From positions 124,001 through 188,000 of the forward strand of contig NZ_CP075896.1 of assembly GCF_018604545.1 (NCBI RefSeq): a stretch of 64,000 nucleotides of DNA, read 5' to 3'. The first letter of the stretch is position 1. Each line of letters begins with the position of its first letter. Under the pieces are notes generated by a model, which was not told the origin of the DNA, searched no databases, and was given only the letters and a program-made list of their open reading frames with translations. The DNA is from Streptomyces koelreuteriae (GTDB lineage Bacteria; Actinomycetota; Actinomycetes; Streptomycetales; Streptomycetaceae). Positions 1 through 8,367 of the stretch are shown here, in pieces. The position numbers and the translations under genes were made by a program.

Positions 1-73
1 CGGCCGCCAGGGCGGTGGCGGCGGAGAGGGCGAGGAAGTGTCTGCGGGAGGTGGTGTACGGCGGTGGGGTCAT
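1..73 (-). CDS. N-terminus of a Tat-exported protein (truncated by window edge)
   Basis: Reading inward from an ATG at 73, the first 24 codons include S-R-R-H-F-L-A-L followed by an Ala-rich hydrophobic stretch. That is a twin-arginine signal: two Arg, a Phe two residues later, then a hydrophobic core. The mature protein lies outside the window, so its function cannot be stated. The gene is divergent from the LuxR-type regulator at 301, with about 227 bases between them. Only the export route is supported. Confidence 0.6.
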   Translation of the reverse strand, partial: MTPPPYTTSRRHFLALSAATALAA

Positions 74-227
74 GGCAGGGGCTCTCCGAGGGGCGGGCCC
101 GACTGGGGCGGGCGTCCGGCTGTGCCGAACAGGAAAGTCCCGGCGGGTCCGACGCACCATCCGTACAAATACCGACTGCCGAGGAGGATCCGGCGCTCGC
201 GCACGAGAAGTCGGCCCGGCCCACACC

Positions 228-256
228 TTGTCGGGCGCGAACCGCAGGCTTATCGT
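228..256 (+). promoter_or_regulatory. Promoter of the LuxR-type gene
   Basis: A -35 box TTGTCG (228-233) is followed after exactly 17 bases by a -10 box TATCGT (251-256). The last two bases of the -10 lie inside the 14-base operator at 255-268. The glutamine-synthetase-like gene (promoter 13227-13255) has the same geometry. Transcription should start near 263, giving a leader of about 40 bases before the ATG at 301. Inferred by eye. Confidence 0.5.
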
Positions 257-268
257 TAGGGCCCAAAC
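255..268 (+). promoter_or_regulatory. Operator-like site GTTAGGGCCCAAAC
   Basis: This site belongs to the family GTTnGGnnYCAAAY, also seen at 2317-2330 (reverse), 6687-6700 (reverse), 13147-13160 and 13254-13267. It overlaps the end of a -10 box, as expected for a repressor site. It is the least certain member because its centre is simply the palindrome GGGCCC. Confidence 0.4.
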
Positions 269-300
269 GACATCGCGTCCGAGCCGCCCGGAGGCTCGCC

Positions 301-1332
301 ATGCCCAGCCATCACCAGATCGCGGCAGCCGCCCGCATCGGCATGCTCACCCGCGAACGCGACACCGCCTCGGCCTCCGCGCAGGCCCTGCGCGAACTCG
401 CCCGCGCCCTGCCGCTGGACGCCGCGACCCTGCTCACGATCGACCCGCTGTCCGGATCCCACATCCAGGTCGCGAGCATCGGCTACACCGCCGAGGCCTC
501 GCAGGTCCTGGCCGGCGAGTTCGTCGGGACGCCCTGGTACCGCAACGTCGTACGGCGGGAGCTGCCGCCGTCCATCTCGCAGGACGCGGAGGATCCCGAG
601 GACGCCGGGCCGCGCTTCCGGCACGGCTGGTTCTACGCCGAGCGCGTCCGCCCGGCCGGGTTCCGCGACGGTGTCACGGGAGCGCTGCGGCATCAGGGCC
701 GTCTGGTGGGCCTGGTCCATCTCTCCACGGAGAGCGCGGACGCCTACGACACCGACGCCCGGATGCTGCTCGCGTCCGTGATTCCCGCCCTGGCCGCGCT
801 CGCCGACCCGCTGGCGCACGCCGGTGATCTGCACGGTCTGGCGGAGGAGGGCGCGGCGAGCCTGGTCACCGGCGACGGCGGGGTGATCGACCTGCCGGGC
901 CGGGACCGGCCCCGGGTACTGCGGGAGGACGACTCCTTCCGCGCCCTGCTCGACGCCTTCACCGCCACGGGCGGGCGGCGGCTGCGGCTGCTGTGGCGGG
1001 CCGGCGGCGACTGGCGGCGGGTCGTGCTGCACCGGCACCCGTCGGTGCCCGGCCTCGTGCCGGATGCGGTGCTGGTGCACGAGACGTCCACGGAGCTGCC
1101 GTACGGGCTGAGTCCCCGGGAGCTGGAGGTGCTCACGCGGGCGGCCACGGGGCAGACCAACCAGGCCATCGCGCAGGCACTGTTCCTGTCTCCGCGGACC
1201 GTGCACAGCCATGTCGAGCATCTGCTGCGCAAGACCGGCTGTGCCTCCCGCGCCGAGGCGACCGCGCTGGCGGTCCGGGACGGGCTGCTGCGGCCGGACC
1301 CGGACCACCTCGCGCGTTTCGTGGAGCGGTGA
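301..1332 (+). CDS. LuxR-family regulator with N-terminal GAF-like sensor
   Basis: A 343-residue protein starting at an ATG preceded by CGGAGG. The first 190 or so residues resemble a GAF-type small-molecule sensing domain. The last 65 residues are a LuxR/NarL helix-turn-helix beginning LSPRELEVLTRAATGQTN and continuing through LFLSPRTVHSHVEHLLRK. There is no receiver domain or phosphoryl-acceptor Asp, so it should respond to a ligand rather than a kinase. It converges on the LLM monooxygenase gene with 15 bases between stops. The operator-like site in its promoter suggests it belongs to the catabolic island. Its own targets are unknown. Confidence 0.8.
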   Translation: MPSHHQIAAAARIGMLTRERDTASASAQALRELARALPLDAATLLTIDPLSGSHIQVASIGYTAEASQVLAGEFVGTPWYRNVVRRELPPSISQDAEDPEDAGPRFRHGWFYAERVRPAGFRDGVTGALRHQGRLVGLVHLSTESADAYDTDARMLLASVIPALAALADPLAHAGDLHGLAEEGAASLVTGDGGVIDLPGRDRPRVLREDDSFRALLDAFTATGGRRLRLLWRAGGDWRRVVLHRHPSVPGLVPDAVLVHETSTELPYGLSPRELEVLTRAATGQTNQAIAQALFLSPRTVHSHVEHLLRKTGCASRAEATALAVRDGLLRPDPDHLARFVER

Positions 1333-1347
1333 TCCGGGCCCCGGCCG

Positions 1348-2289
1348 TCACGAGGTCAGGACCTCGACACGCCGCATGACGTCACGGCAGAACGGCCCGA
1401 CCCCGTCGGGGTCGTCGATGAACTGGTTCGGTTTCACGCAGAAGGTGGTGAAGCCCTGCTCCAGTTGCTCGGGGAGCACGGCGAGCGCGGCGCCGAGGTC
1501 CGCCGGGGAACGGTCGTCGGGGAAGACAGCCTGGGTGCCGCCGATCATCTCGAGGTCGGCGATGTCCCGCCCGGCGGCGGCCATCGCCTCCTTGAGTGTC
1601 TGAAGGTCCTCGGGCGCGGGCCGGCCGAGGGGGTGGAAGCCGTGGCCGTGGCGTACGAGGCGGCGCAGGACGGGGCCGTGCAGGCGCTGTCCGCCGAACC
1701 AGAGCCGGGGGCCGTCCGGGCGGTGGGCCTTGGGCTCGAACCAGACGTCCTGGAAGGGGTAGTGCGGTCCGTCGTGGGACAGCGGGGAGGGGCCCCAGGC
1801 CTTCGCCCAGACCTCCAGATGCTCGTCGAGAAGCCGTCCGCGCCGCGCGAAGGGCACGCCGAGGGCGTCGTACTCGTCCTTGCTCCAGCTCACCGTGGGC
1901 TGCACGACGAGCCGTCCCTCGCTGAGGAGATCGAGGGTGCCGAGCTCACGGGCGAGCAGCAGCGGGTGGCGCAGCGGGGCGAGGACGGCCGCGGCGGCCA
2001 GGCGCAGCCGGGAGGTGACGGAGGCGATGGCGGCGAGCAGCAGCAGGGAGTTGGGCCAGGGGGTGCTGGGGTCCTGGTTGCCGGGGAGGGCGTAGTCGCG
2101 GGGGTTGCCCATGATGCCGGCGGCTGCCGCGTCCGGGCCGAGGACGACGTGCTCGCTGACCATGACGGCGTCGAAGCCGGCGTCCTCGGCCTCGCGTGCC
2201 CAGCGGACGGCGGCGGGCAGATCGGCCCGGCCGCCGGTCAGGGTCCAGTTCTCGCTGAGGACGAGGAGCATGCGGGGAGGCGTGGGCAT
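1348..2289 (-). CDS. LLM-class (luciferase-like) flavin/F420-dependent monooxygenase
   Basis: A 313-residue TIM-barrel oxidoreductase of the bacterial-luciferase-like family. Family hallmarks include an early segment on a divided-attention pattern (AREAEDAGFDAVMVSEH), a conserved SRLRLAAAAVLAPLRHP strand, and GRLVVQPTVSWSKDEYDALG. The cofactor, F420 or FMN, cannot be decided by eye. I start at the ATG at 2289, with GAAAGGG upstream; an ATG at 2307 would add six residues but has its GGAG directly against the start. It is divergent from the MarR gene across a region carrying the island operator. It could oxidise a pathway intermediate or substrate; that is inference. Confidence 0.75.
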   Translation of the reverse strand: MPTPPRMLLVLSENWTLTGGRADLPAAVRWAREAEDAGFDAVMVSEHVVLGPDAAAAGIMGNPRDYALPGNQDPSTPWPNSLLLLAAIASVTSRLRLAAAAVLAPLRHPLLLARELGTLDLLSEGRLVVQPTVSWSKDEYDALGVPFARRGRLLDEHLEVWAKAWGPSPLSHDGPHYPFQDVWFEPKAHRPDGPRLWFGGQRLHGPVLRRLVRHGHGFHPLGRPAPEDLQTLKEAMAAAGRDIADLEMIGGTQAVFPDDRSPADLGAALAVLPEQLEQGFTTFCVKPNQFIDDPDGVGPFCRDVMRRVEVLTS

Positions 2290-2312
2290 GTCGGGTTTCC
2301 CTTTCATCTCCG

Positions 2313-2330
2313 TACAATTTGAGCCCGAAC
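2313..2330 (+). promoter_or_regulatory. MarR-gene -10 box with overlapping operator
   Basis: TACAAT (2313-2318) is a good -10 for the rightward MarR gene. Its last two bases open a 14-base site at 2317-2330, which reads GTTCGGGCTCAAAT on the minus strand and matches the island operator GTTnGGnnYCAAAY. A -35 box is not clear. The site lies between the divergent LLM and MarR genes, so a bound repressor could control both. Confidence 0.45.
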
Positions 2331-2408
2331 GATGGGGTGGCGCGGATGAGCCGCCCGTGCGTGACGCGTCGCCACCAGAAGAAGCGCGACCAGAAGAAGG
2401 AGGTGCCC

Positions 2409-2981
2409 GTGCCGGGACACCGATCCATCACCGAGGCCGAGAAGCTCGCGGCGGCGAAGCTCGGCGGTTCCCCGATCCGCCGTGAGCAGATGGCGGCGGT
2501 GGCGAACATCTACCGGGCCGCGTCCGCGGTGCGGCAACACCTGGAGAACTCGGTGCTGCGCGGTTCCGACCTGACCTGGACGGCCTTCGTGGTGCTGTGG
2601 GTGGTCTGGGTGTGGGGCGAGTCGGAGACCCGGCACGTGGCGGAGGAGGCGGGGATCTCCAAGGGCACGCTGACGGGTGTGGTGCGCACGCTGGAGTCTC
2701 GGGGGCTGGTACGGCGGACGGACCATCCGAGCGACGGGCGGCTGGTGCTGCTGAGCCTCACCGAGGAGGGCGACGCGTTCATGCGGCGGGTCTTTCCGGC
2801 GTTCAACGAGGAGGAGGCGTTCGTGACGGCCCGGCTCAGCGACGCCGAGTGCCGCAGCCTCGCCGAGGGATTGCGCAGTGTCGTGCTCCAGGTGGAGGAG
2901 CAGGGTGAGGAGCGGCGGCAGTCGCTGCTGGGCGGTGCCGAGCCAGCACCGCGGCGCAGTGGCCGGCGGCCCCGGGCCTGA
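2409..2981 (+). CDS. MarR-family transcriptional regulator
   Basis: A winged-helix MarR protein of about 190 residues. The DNA-binding core is visible as SETRHVAEEAGISKGTLTGVVRTLESRGLVRR followed by the wing DGRLVLLSLTEEG. I choose the GTG at 2409 because AAGAAGGAGG ends five bases before it. Earlier in-frame starts (ATG 2346, TTG 2319) would add a Lys/Arg-rich tail and overlap the operator and promoter. Its stop converges with the PuuD-like gene 14 bases away. It is the best candidate repressor for the shared operator, since it lies beside one copy and could autoregulate; this is inference. Confidence 0.8.
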   Translation: MPGHRSITEAEKLAAAKLGGSPIRREQMAAVANIYRAASAVRQHLENSVLRGSDLTWTAFVVLWVVWVWGESETRHVAEEAGISKGTLTGVVRTLESRGLVRRTDHPSDGRLVLLSLTEEGDAFMRRVFPAFNEEEAFVTARLSDAECRSLAEGLRSVVLQVEEQGEERRQSLLGGAEPAPRRSGRRPRA

Positions 2982-2995
2982 CTCCCGTGGCGGCC

Positions 2996-3688
2996 TCACC
3001 GGGCGGCGGCCCGTACGAGCGCGTCGAACAGGCCCTGTTGGGCGGGGTCGTCGTGGGCGGTGTCCTCGGGGTGCCACTGGACGGCCGTGAACCAGCCCCG
3101 GGTGCCCGGGAGTTCGAGGGCCTCGGTCGTGCCGTCGGCCGCCCGGGCCGTGACGCGCAGGCCGGTGCCCAGGCGGTCGACGCGCTGATGGTGGTAGCAG
3201 GACGCGTCGGTCTTCTCGGCGCCGGTGGCGCGGGCGACGATTGAGTCCGGTTCCAGGGCGACCGGGTGCGTCAGGTGCCGGTGCTCGTGCTCCGGGCCGC
3301 CCATGTCCTGCTCCAGGGTGCCGCCGAGGGCCACGTTGACGACCTGGAGGCCGCGGCAGATCGCGAGCAGGGGCAGGCCCGACTCCAGGGCGTGGCGGGC
3401 GACGTCGAGGTCGAAGGTGTCCTGGAGGGTGTCGACGTCGTAGACGGTGTCGTGGGTGTGGGCGGCGCCGTAGCGGGCGGGGGCGAGGTCGCCGCCGCCG
3501 GGGAGCAGGACGCCGTCGAAGCGGGCGAGCCGGGAGGCGGTGCCGTTGTCCGCCGGGTGGATGCTCGCCGGTTCGCCGCCGGCCCGCCAGACGGCCTCGA
3601 TCAGGGCACGGGCGGTGACCTCGGCGGCGTAGCGGAGGGCGGAGGTCCGTGCGGAGAACCGGGCGGGGACGGCGATCAGCGGCCTCAT
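2996..3688 (-). CDS. Class I glutamine-amidotransferase-like gamma-glutamyl hydrolase (PuuD-like)
   Basis: A 230-residue member of the peptidase C26 family, which includes E. coli PuuD (gamma-glutamyl-GABA hydrolase). The catalytic Cys lies in LLAICRGLQVVNVALGG, close to the PuuD nucleophile elbow, and the His/Glu pair is in AVQWHPED. It would release glutamate from a gamma-glutamylated product at the end of the pathway. Its ATG overlaps the stop of the upstream aldehyde dehydrogenase by four bases, so the two are translationally coupled. AtdA2-type amidotransferases of aniline degradation are a related alternative. Confidence 0.82.
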   Translation of the reverse strand: MRPLIAVPARFSARTSALRYAAEVTARALIEAVWRAGGEPASIHPADNGTASRLARFDGVLLPGGGDLAPARYGAAHTHDTVYDVDTLQDTFDLDVARHALESGLPLLAICRGLQVVNVALGGTLEQDMGGPEHEHRHLTHPVALEPDSIVARATGAEKTDASCYHHQRVDRLGTGLRVTARAADGTTEALELPGTRGWFTAVQWHPEDTAHDDPAQQGLFDALVRAAAR

Positions 3689-5175
3689 AGCTGGATCCAG
3701 GTGCTCTTGAGCTCGGTGTACTTCTCCAGCGCGTGGACGGACTTGTCGCGGCCGTTGCCCGACTGCTTCATGCCGCCGAAGGGCACGGTCAGGTCGCCCT
3801 CCTCATAGCAGTTGACCCAGACCGTGCCCGCCTTCAGCCTGCGGGAGACCTGGTGGGCGGTGGACAGGTCGGAGGTCCACAGGCCGGCGGCGAGACCGTA
3901 CTCGGTGGCGTTGGCCAGGCGGACCGCCTCGTCGAGGTCGTCGAAGGCGAGCACGGACAGGACGGGGCCGAAGATCTCCTCCCGGGCCAGTCGCGAACCG
4001 GGATCGACCTGGTCGAGGACGGTGGGCTCCAGGTATGTCCCGCCCGTCTCGGCGAGGACCCGTTCGCCTCCGGTGCGCAGCCGGGCGCCCTCGTCGACGC
4101 CGCGCCGGACGTGGTCGTGCACCCGGTCCAGGTGTGCCCGGCCGACCAGCGCTCCCATCTCCGTCTCCGGGTCGAGAGGGTCGCCGACGCGCAGCTCCCG
4201 GGCCCGCCGGACGACGGCCTCGGTGACGCGCTCGGCGATCGAGGAGTGCACGAGCAGCCGGGAGGGCGCCGTGCACATCTCGCCCTGGTTGAAGAAGATG
4301 CCCCAGGCGGCCGTGGCGGCGGCCTGGTCGAGGTCGGGGGCGTCGGGCAGGACGATGTTGGGCGACTTGCCGCCGAGTTCCAGCCAGACCCGCTTGAGGT
4401 TGGAGTCGGCGGCGTAGCGCAGGAAGTGGCGTCCGACGGCGGTGGAGCCGGTGAAGGCCAGGACGTCGACGTCGGGGTGGAGCCCGAGGGCCCGGCCGGC
4501 TGTGGGTCCGTCGCCGCCCACGACGTTGAGCACGCCCGGCGGCAGCCCGGCCTCGGTCGCGAGGCGGCCCAGGAGCAGGCCGGAGAGCGGGGAGTGCTCG
4601 GAGGGTTTCAGGACGACCGTGCAGCCGGCCGCCAGGGCGGGGGCGATCTTCCAGCCGGCCAGGGTCAGCGGGAAGTTCCAGGGGACGACCGCCCCGACCA
4701 CCCCGGCGGCCTCCCGGGTGACCAGGGCAAGGGCGTCGGGGGCGGTGTGCGGGGACTCGTCGGTGAGCTTGTCCGCGAGCTGGCCGTACCAGCGGAAGGT
4801 GTTGATGACGGCGCGCAGTTCGATGCCGTCGGCGTCGGAGATGGGTTTGCCCATCTCCAGGCTGACGGTCAACGCCAGTTCCTCGCGCCGCTCGTCTAGC
4901 AGGTCGGCGAGGCGGAGCAGGGCCCGGCCGCGCTCGGCGGGTGCCAGGCGCGGCCAGGGGCCGGTGTCGAAGGCCCGCCGGGCGGCGGCGACGGCCGCGT
5001 CCACCTCGGCGGTGCCCGCGTCGGCGACCTCGGCGATGATCCGGCCGTCTCTCGGGGACACGACCGGGAACGTCGCCCCGCTGCCGGGTTCGTCGGCGCC
5101 GTCGAGGTGATGGGCGCCGGAGAGCTGGAACGCCTTGGCGCGGCGCAGCCACTCGTCGTGGGTGACGGCCGGCAT
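3685..5175 (-). CDS. Aldehyde dehydrogenase, PuuC-like (gamma-glutamyl-aminoaldehyde dehydrogenase)
   Basis: A 496-residue NAD(P)-dependent aldehyde dehydrogenase. Visible motifs are VPWNFPLTLAGWKIAPALAAG, FTGSTAVGR, the Glu motif LELGGKSPN, and the catalytic Cys in NQGEMCTAPSR. Its C-terminus, VPFGGMKQSGNGRDKSVHAL, closely tracks E. coli PuuC, which oxidises gamma-glutamyl-gamma-aminobutyraldehyde. An AAGGAGG box lies five bases before the ATG. It sits between the permease (29 bases upstream) and the coupled PuuD-like hydrolase, an operon order that supports a gamma-glutamylated aldehyde as substrate. The exact amine is unknown. Confidence 0.85.
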   Translation of the reverse strand: MPAVTHDEWLRRAKAFQLSGAHHLDGADEPGSGATFPVVSPRDGRIIAEVADAGTAEVDAAVAAARRAFDTGPWPRLAPAERGRALLRLADLLDERREELALTVSLEMGKPISDADGIELRAVINTFRWYGQLADKLTDESPHTAPDALALVTREAAGVVGAVVPWNFPLTLAGWKIAPALAAGCTVVLKPSEHSPLSGLLLGRLATEAGLPPGVLNVVGGDGPTAGRALGLHPDVDVLAFTGSTAVGRHFLRYAADSNLKRVWLELGGKSPNIVLPDAPDLDQAAATAAWGIFFNQGEMCTAPSRLLVHSSIAERVTEAVVRRARELRVGDPLDPETEMGALVGRAHLDRVHDHVRRGVDEGARLRTGGERVLAETGGTYLEPTVLDQVDPGSRLAREEIFGPVLSVLAFDDLDEAVRLANATEYGLAAGLWTSDLSTAHQVSRRLKAGTVWVNCYEEGDLTVPFGGMKQSGNGRDKSVHALEKYTELKSTWIQL

Positions 5176-5204
5176 GGAACCTCCTTGGGATGTCTGAGAT
5201 CAGT

Positions 5205-6665
5205 TCATTCGCCGGCGGACGGTTTGCGCAGCCGCGCGGCCGCCAGACCCAGCGCCATGACCACCGGCACCGACAAGGTGAGCCACAGGGCCGTGGTGCG
5301 CTCGCCGCCGATGAGGGTGGTGAAGTTGGCGAGGATGAGCCAGATCGCCCCGGCGATGCCGAGCGCCCCCAGCGAGGGTGCGATCAGGGTGTTCCAGGGG
5401 CGGGTGTCGAGGCGTTCGCGGCGGAAGAAGACGACGACGGACACCGACGTCAGCAGGTACAGCAGCATCATCGCCAGGACGGCGACCCCGCTGAACCAGG
5501 AGAACAGTGTCAGCACCGGGTCCTTGCCCGCCAAGGCGAAGGGGAGCACGAGGAGGAGCGCCAGGACGGTCTGGACGCACCCGGCCGCCCAGGGAGCGTG
5601 GCGGCGGTTGAGGCCGCACAGCCGGCGCGGCAGCAGCCGGTCGCGGCCGAGCGAGAACAGATAGCGGTTGGCGGAGTTGTGGAAGGTGAGGATGCCCGCG
5701 AAGAGCGAGGTGGCGAGCAGGATCGGCAGCACATCGCCCACCCAGCCGCCGAACTCGGCCGCGATGGGCGCGAAGACGAACCCGGCCCCGTCACCGCCCT
5801 CCAGCGCCTTGCCCGCGGCCGCGGTGGCCTGGGAGGCGCCGTAGGAGGAGATGATCATCCAGGAGGTCAGGGCGAAGAAGCCGGTGACGACGGCGACCGC
5901 GAGATACGTGGCCCGTGGCACGGTCTTCTTCGGCTCGCGGGCCTCCTCGCCGTAGATCGCGGTGGCCTCGAAGCCGAACATGGACGCCACGGCGAACATC
6001 ACGGCCACGCCCGGCGCTCCGTCGAGGGCTGCGGACGGGGAGAAGCTGTCGGCGAGGCCGAGGCCCTCGGGGCCGCCGCCCTGGACAAGCGTGACCAGGG
6101 CGAAGACGGCGAGGATGCTGAACTCCGCCAGGACGAAGACGGCCAGCACCTTGGCGCCCATCTCGACACCGGCGGCGCCGAGCACCTGCACGACGGCCAT
6201 GGTGGCCAGCGTCCACACCCACCAGGGCAGGTCGAGGCCGGTGTGGTGCGCGACCAGACCGCTCACGATGGAGCCGTAGAGCCCGTACATGGCGGCCTGG
6301 ATGGTGCAGTAGGCGAAGAGTGCGAGGCCCGCGCTGCCGGTGCCGGTGGTCCGGCCCAGGCCTTTGCCGATGTACGTGTAGAAGGCGCCCGCGTCCACGA
6401 CATGGCGGCCCATGGCGACGAAGCCCACCGAGAACAGCAGGATCACCAGGCCCGCCACCAGATAGGCGGCGGGCACGCCGGGCCCGTTGCCGAGCGCCAC
6501 GGCGATGGGGGCCGCGCCGGCGATGCCGGTGAGCGGGGCCTGTGCGGACAGGACGAAGAAGAGGATGCCCAGGACGCCGAGGGCGTCGGGCTTGAGCGTG
6601 CCTGCGGTGGGCGCGTCCGGTTTCGCCGTGTGCGGGGAGACCGTCTGACTGTCCACTCGGATCAC
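5205..6665 (-). CDS. APC-superfamily amino acid/amine permease
   Basis: A 486-residue integral membrane protein with about 12 hydrophobic segments and APC-type features: an early segment ILFFVLSAQAPLTGIAGAAP and a central FGFEATAIYGEEAREPKKTV loop typical of amino acid/polyamine transporters. The start is taken at a GTG (6665). No strong ribosome-binding site precedes it, so a slightly different start is possible. As first gene of the permease/dehydrogenase/hydrolase operon, with an island operator 22 bases upstream, it probably imports the amine substrate. The PuuP role in E. coli is analogous. Confidence 0.85.
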   Translation of the reverse strand: MIRVDSQTVSPHTAKPDAPTAGTLKPDALGVLGILFFVLSAQAPLTGIAGAAPIAVALGNGPGVPAAYLVAGLVILLFSVGFVAMGRHVVDAGAFYTYIGKGLGRTTGTGSAGLALFAYCTIQAAMYGLYGSIVSGLVAHHTGLDLPWWVWTLATMAVVQVLGAAGVEMGAKVLAVFVLAEFSILAVFALVTLVQGGGPEGLGLADSFSPSAALDGAPGVAVMFAVASMFGFEATAIYGEEAREPKKTVPRATYLAVAVVTGFFALTSWMIISSYGASQATAAAGKALEGGDGAGFVFAPIAAEFGGWVGDVLPILLATSLFAGILTFHNSANRYLFSLGRDRLLPRRLCGLNRRHAPWAAGCVQTVLALLLVLPFALAGKDPVLTLFSWFSGVAVLAMMLLYLLTSVSVVVFFRRERLDTRPWNTLIAPSLGALGIAGAIWLILANFTTLIGGERTTALWLTLSVPVVMALGLAAARLRKPSAGE

Positions 6666-6686
6666 CTGCCAGAGGGAGGAAGGATC

Positions 6687-6700
6687 GTTTCAGGCCAAAC
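6687..6700 (-). promoter_or_regulatory. Operator GTTTGGCCTGAAAC upstream of the permease operon
   Basis: Read on the minus strand the site is GTTTGGCCTGAAAC, matching 12 of 14 positions of GTTTGGCATCAAAC at 13254-13267. It lies 22 bases before the permease start. A further half-site, GTTTGGCA, is at 6731-6738. No convincing -10/-35 pair is placed beside it, unlike the other copies. Confidence 0.5.
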
Positions 6701-6836
6701 GAGTTGCCTCATCGTGGGGCGGAACTATCCGTTTGGCAAGGGGTGAGGGACGAGGAATTCCAGGGCTTCGAGGCCGAAGTGGTCCAGGGCTCCGGGGCCG
6801 AGGCGGCGCGGGGAGTCGTGAAGAGGCGCGGTGAGG

Positions 6837-7439
6837 TCAGGCCTCGTCGTCGCGCCGCTCGGCGAGCAGCCGCAGCACCGAGCGCAGCTCGTCGAGGGCC
6901 TCCTCGATGACCTCGCGCTCACCGAAGACCAACTGGTGCAGGACGAGGCCCTCCAGCGTGGCGAAGACCATCCGGGACAGGCCCTCGTCGACCGGCCCGG
7001 GCAGCATCTGGGTGAGTTCGCGCCGGGTCGCGTCGAAGTACTCGTCGTAGAGCGAGCGCAGGTGGGCCAGGAGCTCGGGGCGGCGCCGGGACTCCAGCAG
7101 CAGTTCGTACTGGAACGCCTGGAGGTCCGGCCCCGATTCCACCATGTCCGTCTGGCCCACCGAGAAGTCGTCGGCCTTGCCCGTGCCGGGCTCCAGGGCG
7201 CTGCTGTTCAGGGAGGAGCGGATGGCGTGGGTGAGGGCTTCCTCGATCAGCGCGTCGCGGGAGCCGAAGTGGTGCACGACCAGGCCGTGGGTGACCCCGG
7301 CCTCCTCCGCGACCGCCCGGTAGGTGAGCTTGCGCAGCCCGCCCCGGGCGACGACCCGCACGGCGGCCTCCAGCAGGGCCTCGCGGCCCGTGCCGTAGTT
7401 CACGCGCTTGCGGGGGCGGCGGCCGGCGGGCTCGGTCAT
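6837..7439 (-). CDS. TetR-family transcriptional regulator
   Basis: A 200-residue TetR repressor. The N-terminal helix-turn-helix is clear: LTYRAVAEEAGVTHGLVVHH, followed by FGSRDALIEEAL. The C-terminal ligand domain is not recognisable to a specific subfamily. The start is the ATG at 7439, which has only a weak ribosome-binding site; upstream in-frame starts would run through a non-conserved Arg/Ser-rich stretch. It is the last gene of the minus-strand operon that begins with the ferredoxin, 82 bases after the HpaG-like gene. That gap holds two near copies of gcggtggccgg. It may regulate this operon or the neighbouring permease. Confidence 0.8.
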   Translation of the reverse strand: MTEPAGRRPRKRVNYGTGREALLEAAVRVVARGGLRKLTYRAVAEEAGVTHGLVVHHFGSRDALIEEALTHAIRSSLNSSALEPGTGKADDFSVGQTDMVESGPDLQAFQYELLLESRRRPELLAHLRSLYDEYFDATRRELTQMLPGPVDEGLSRMVFATLEGLVLHQLVFGEREVIEEALDELRSVLRLLAERRDDEA

Positions 7440-7521
7440 GCCCGCGACCCTACCCGGGGCGTCCCGGTCGGCAACGCGGTGGCCGGTCTCCTCGTCGGCC
7501 AGGCCGCGTCCGGTTCCCGCG

Positions 7522-8367
7522 TCAGCGACGCGGTGGCCGGATGCCACGGAACTCCCAGTCGCCGCCGAGCGCGGTCGACAGCACCTCCTCCGACTCGGTG
7601 GGCTGGGCACCCACGTCCGTGCGGACGGCGGTCGGCCCGGTCACGATGTGGTTGGTGAGCCGCCCGAGCCCTTCGACCTCCACCTCGACCACGTCTCCGG
7701 GCTGGACGGGACGCGAGTGGGCGGGGGTGCCGGACAGCAGGACGTCCCCGGGGTGGAGGGTGATGGTGCGGGCGATGTCGGCGACGAGGTAGTGCATGTC
7801 CCACGTCATCTCGTCGGTGGAACCGTCCTGCACGACCTCTCCGTTGACGTAGGTCCGCAGCCGCTTGCCGTGGAAGTCCCAGTCGGTGACGAGGCCGGGG
7901 CCGAGCGGGCAGAGGGTGTCGGAGCCCTTGACGCGGAGCATGGAGCCGGCGTCGGTGTCGCGGAAGTCGTGCAGCCCGTAGTCGTTGGCGACGGTGTAGC
8001 CGGCGATGTACTCCGCCGCCTCGGCCGGTGCGATGTTCCGCGCGGTCCGCCCGATGACGATGGCGACCTCGCCCTCGTAGTTGAGCCACTTGCAGCCCTC
8101 GGGCCGGACGATCGCGCCCTGGTGGGCGTTGAGGGAGGAGGTCGGCTTGTGGAAGTACGTGGGCGTGTCGGGCAAGCCGATCTGAAACTCGTCGACCCGG
8201 CTGCGGTGGTTGAGATGGACGGCGATGACCTTGGACGGTACGACCGGCGGAAGATGCCGGGCGTCCTCGGCCTTGACGCGGCGGCCGTCCCCGGCGACGA
8301 GTTCGTCACCGTCGACGGTGACCTGGACGGCGGCGCCGTCGAGGAGGATACGGCGGTACTCAGGCAT
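7522..8367 (-). CDS. Fumarylacetoacetate hydrolase-family enzyme, HpaG-like
   Basis: A 281-residue FAH-family protein. The metal site is visible in KWLNYEGEVAIVIGR (two acidic ligands) and in the following VANDYGLHDFR segment. HpaG in homoprotocatechuate meta-cleavage decarboxylates and isomerises 5-oxopent-3-ene-1,2,5-tricarboxylate. Placement directly after HpaD- and HpaE-like genes supports that role, although FAH-family members also act as hydratases or acylpyruvases. Its ATG overlaps the preceding stop by eight bases. It is a single domain, whereas the E. coli HpaG is a two-domain fusion. Confidence 0.78.
   Translation of the reverse strand: MPEYRRILLDGAAVQVTVDGDELVAGDGRRVKAEDARHLPPVVPSKVIAVHLNHRSRVDEFQIGLPDTPTYFHKPTSSLNAHQGAIVRPEGCKWLNYEGEVAIVIGRTARNIAPAEAAEYIAGYTVANDYGLHDFRDTDAGSMLRVKGSDTLCPLGPGLVTDWDFHGKRLRTYVNGEVVQDGSTDEMTWDMHYLVADIARTITLHPGDVLLSGTPAHSRPVQPGDVVEVEVEGLGRLTNHIVTGPTAVRTDVGAQPTESEEVLSTALGGDWEFRGIRPPRR

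Noticed and set aside
5190..6746. A 518-codon plus-strand frame across the permease gene
   Set aside because: Composition is Glu/Gly/His-rich without hydrophobic core, and the minus strand encodes a clear APC permease.
6725..6922. A short frame after the TetR gene that could be a gene fragment
   Set aside because: No recognisable motif and it overlaps the TetR coding end; treated as non-coding.
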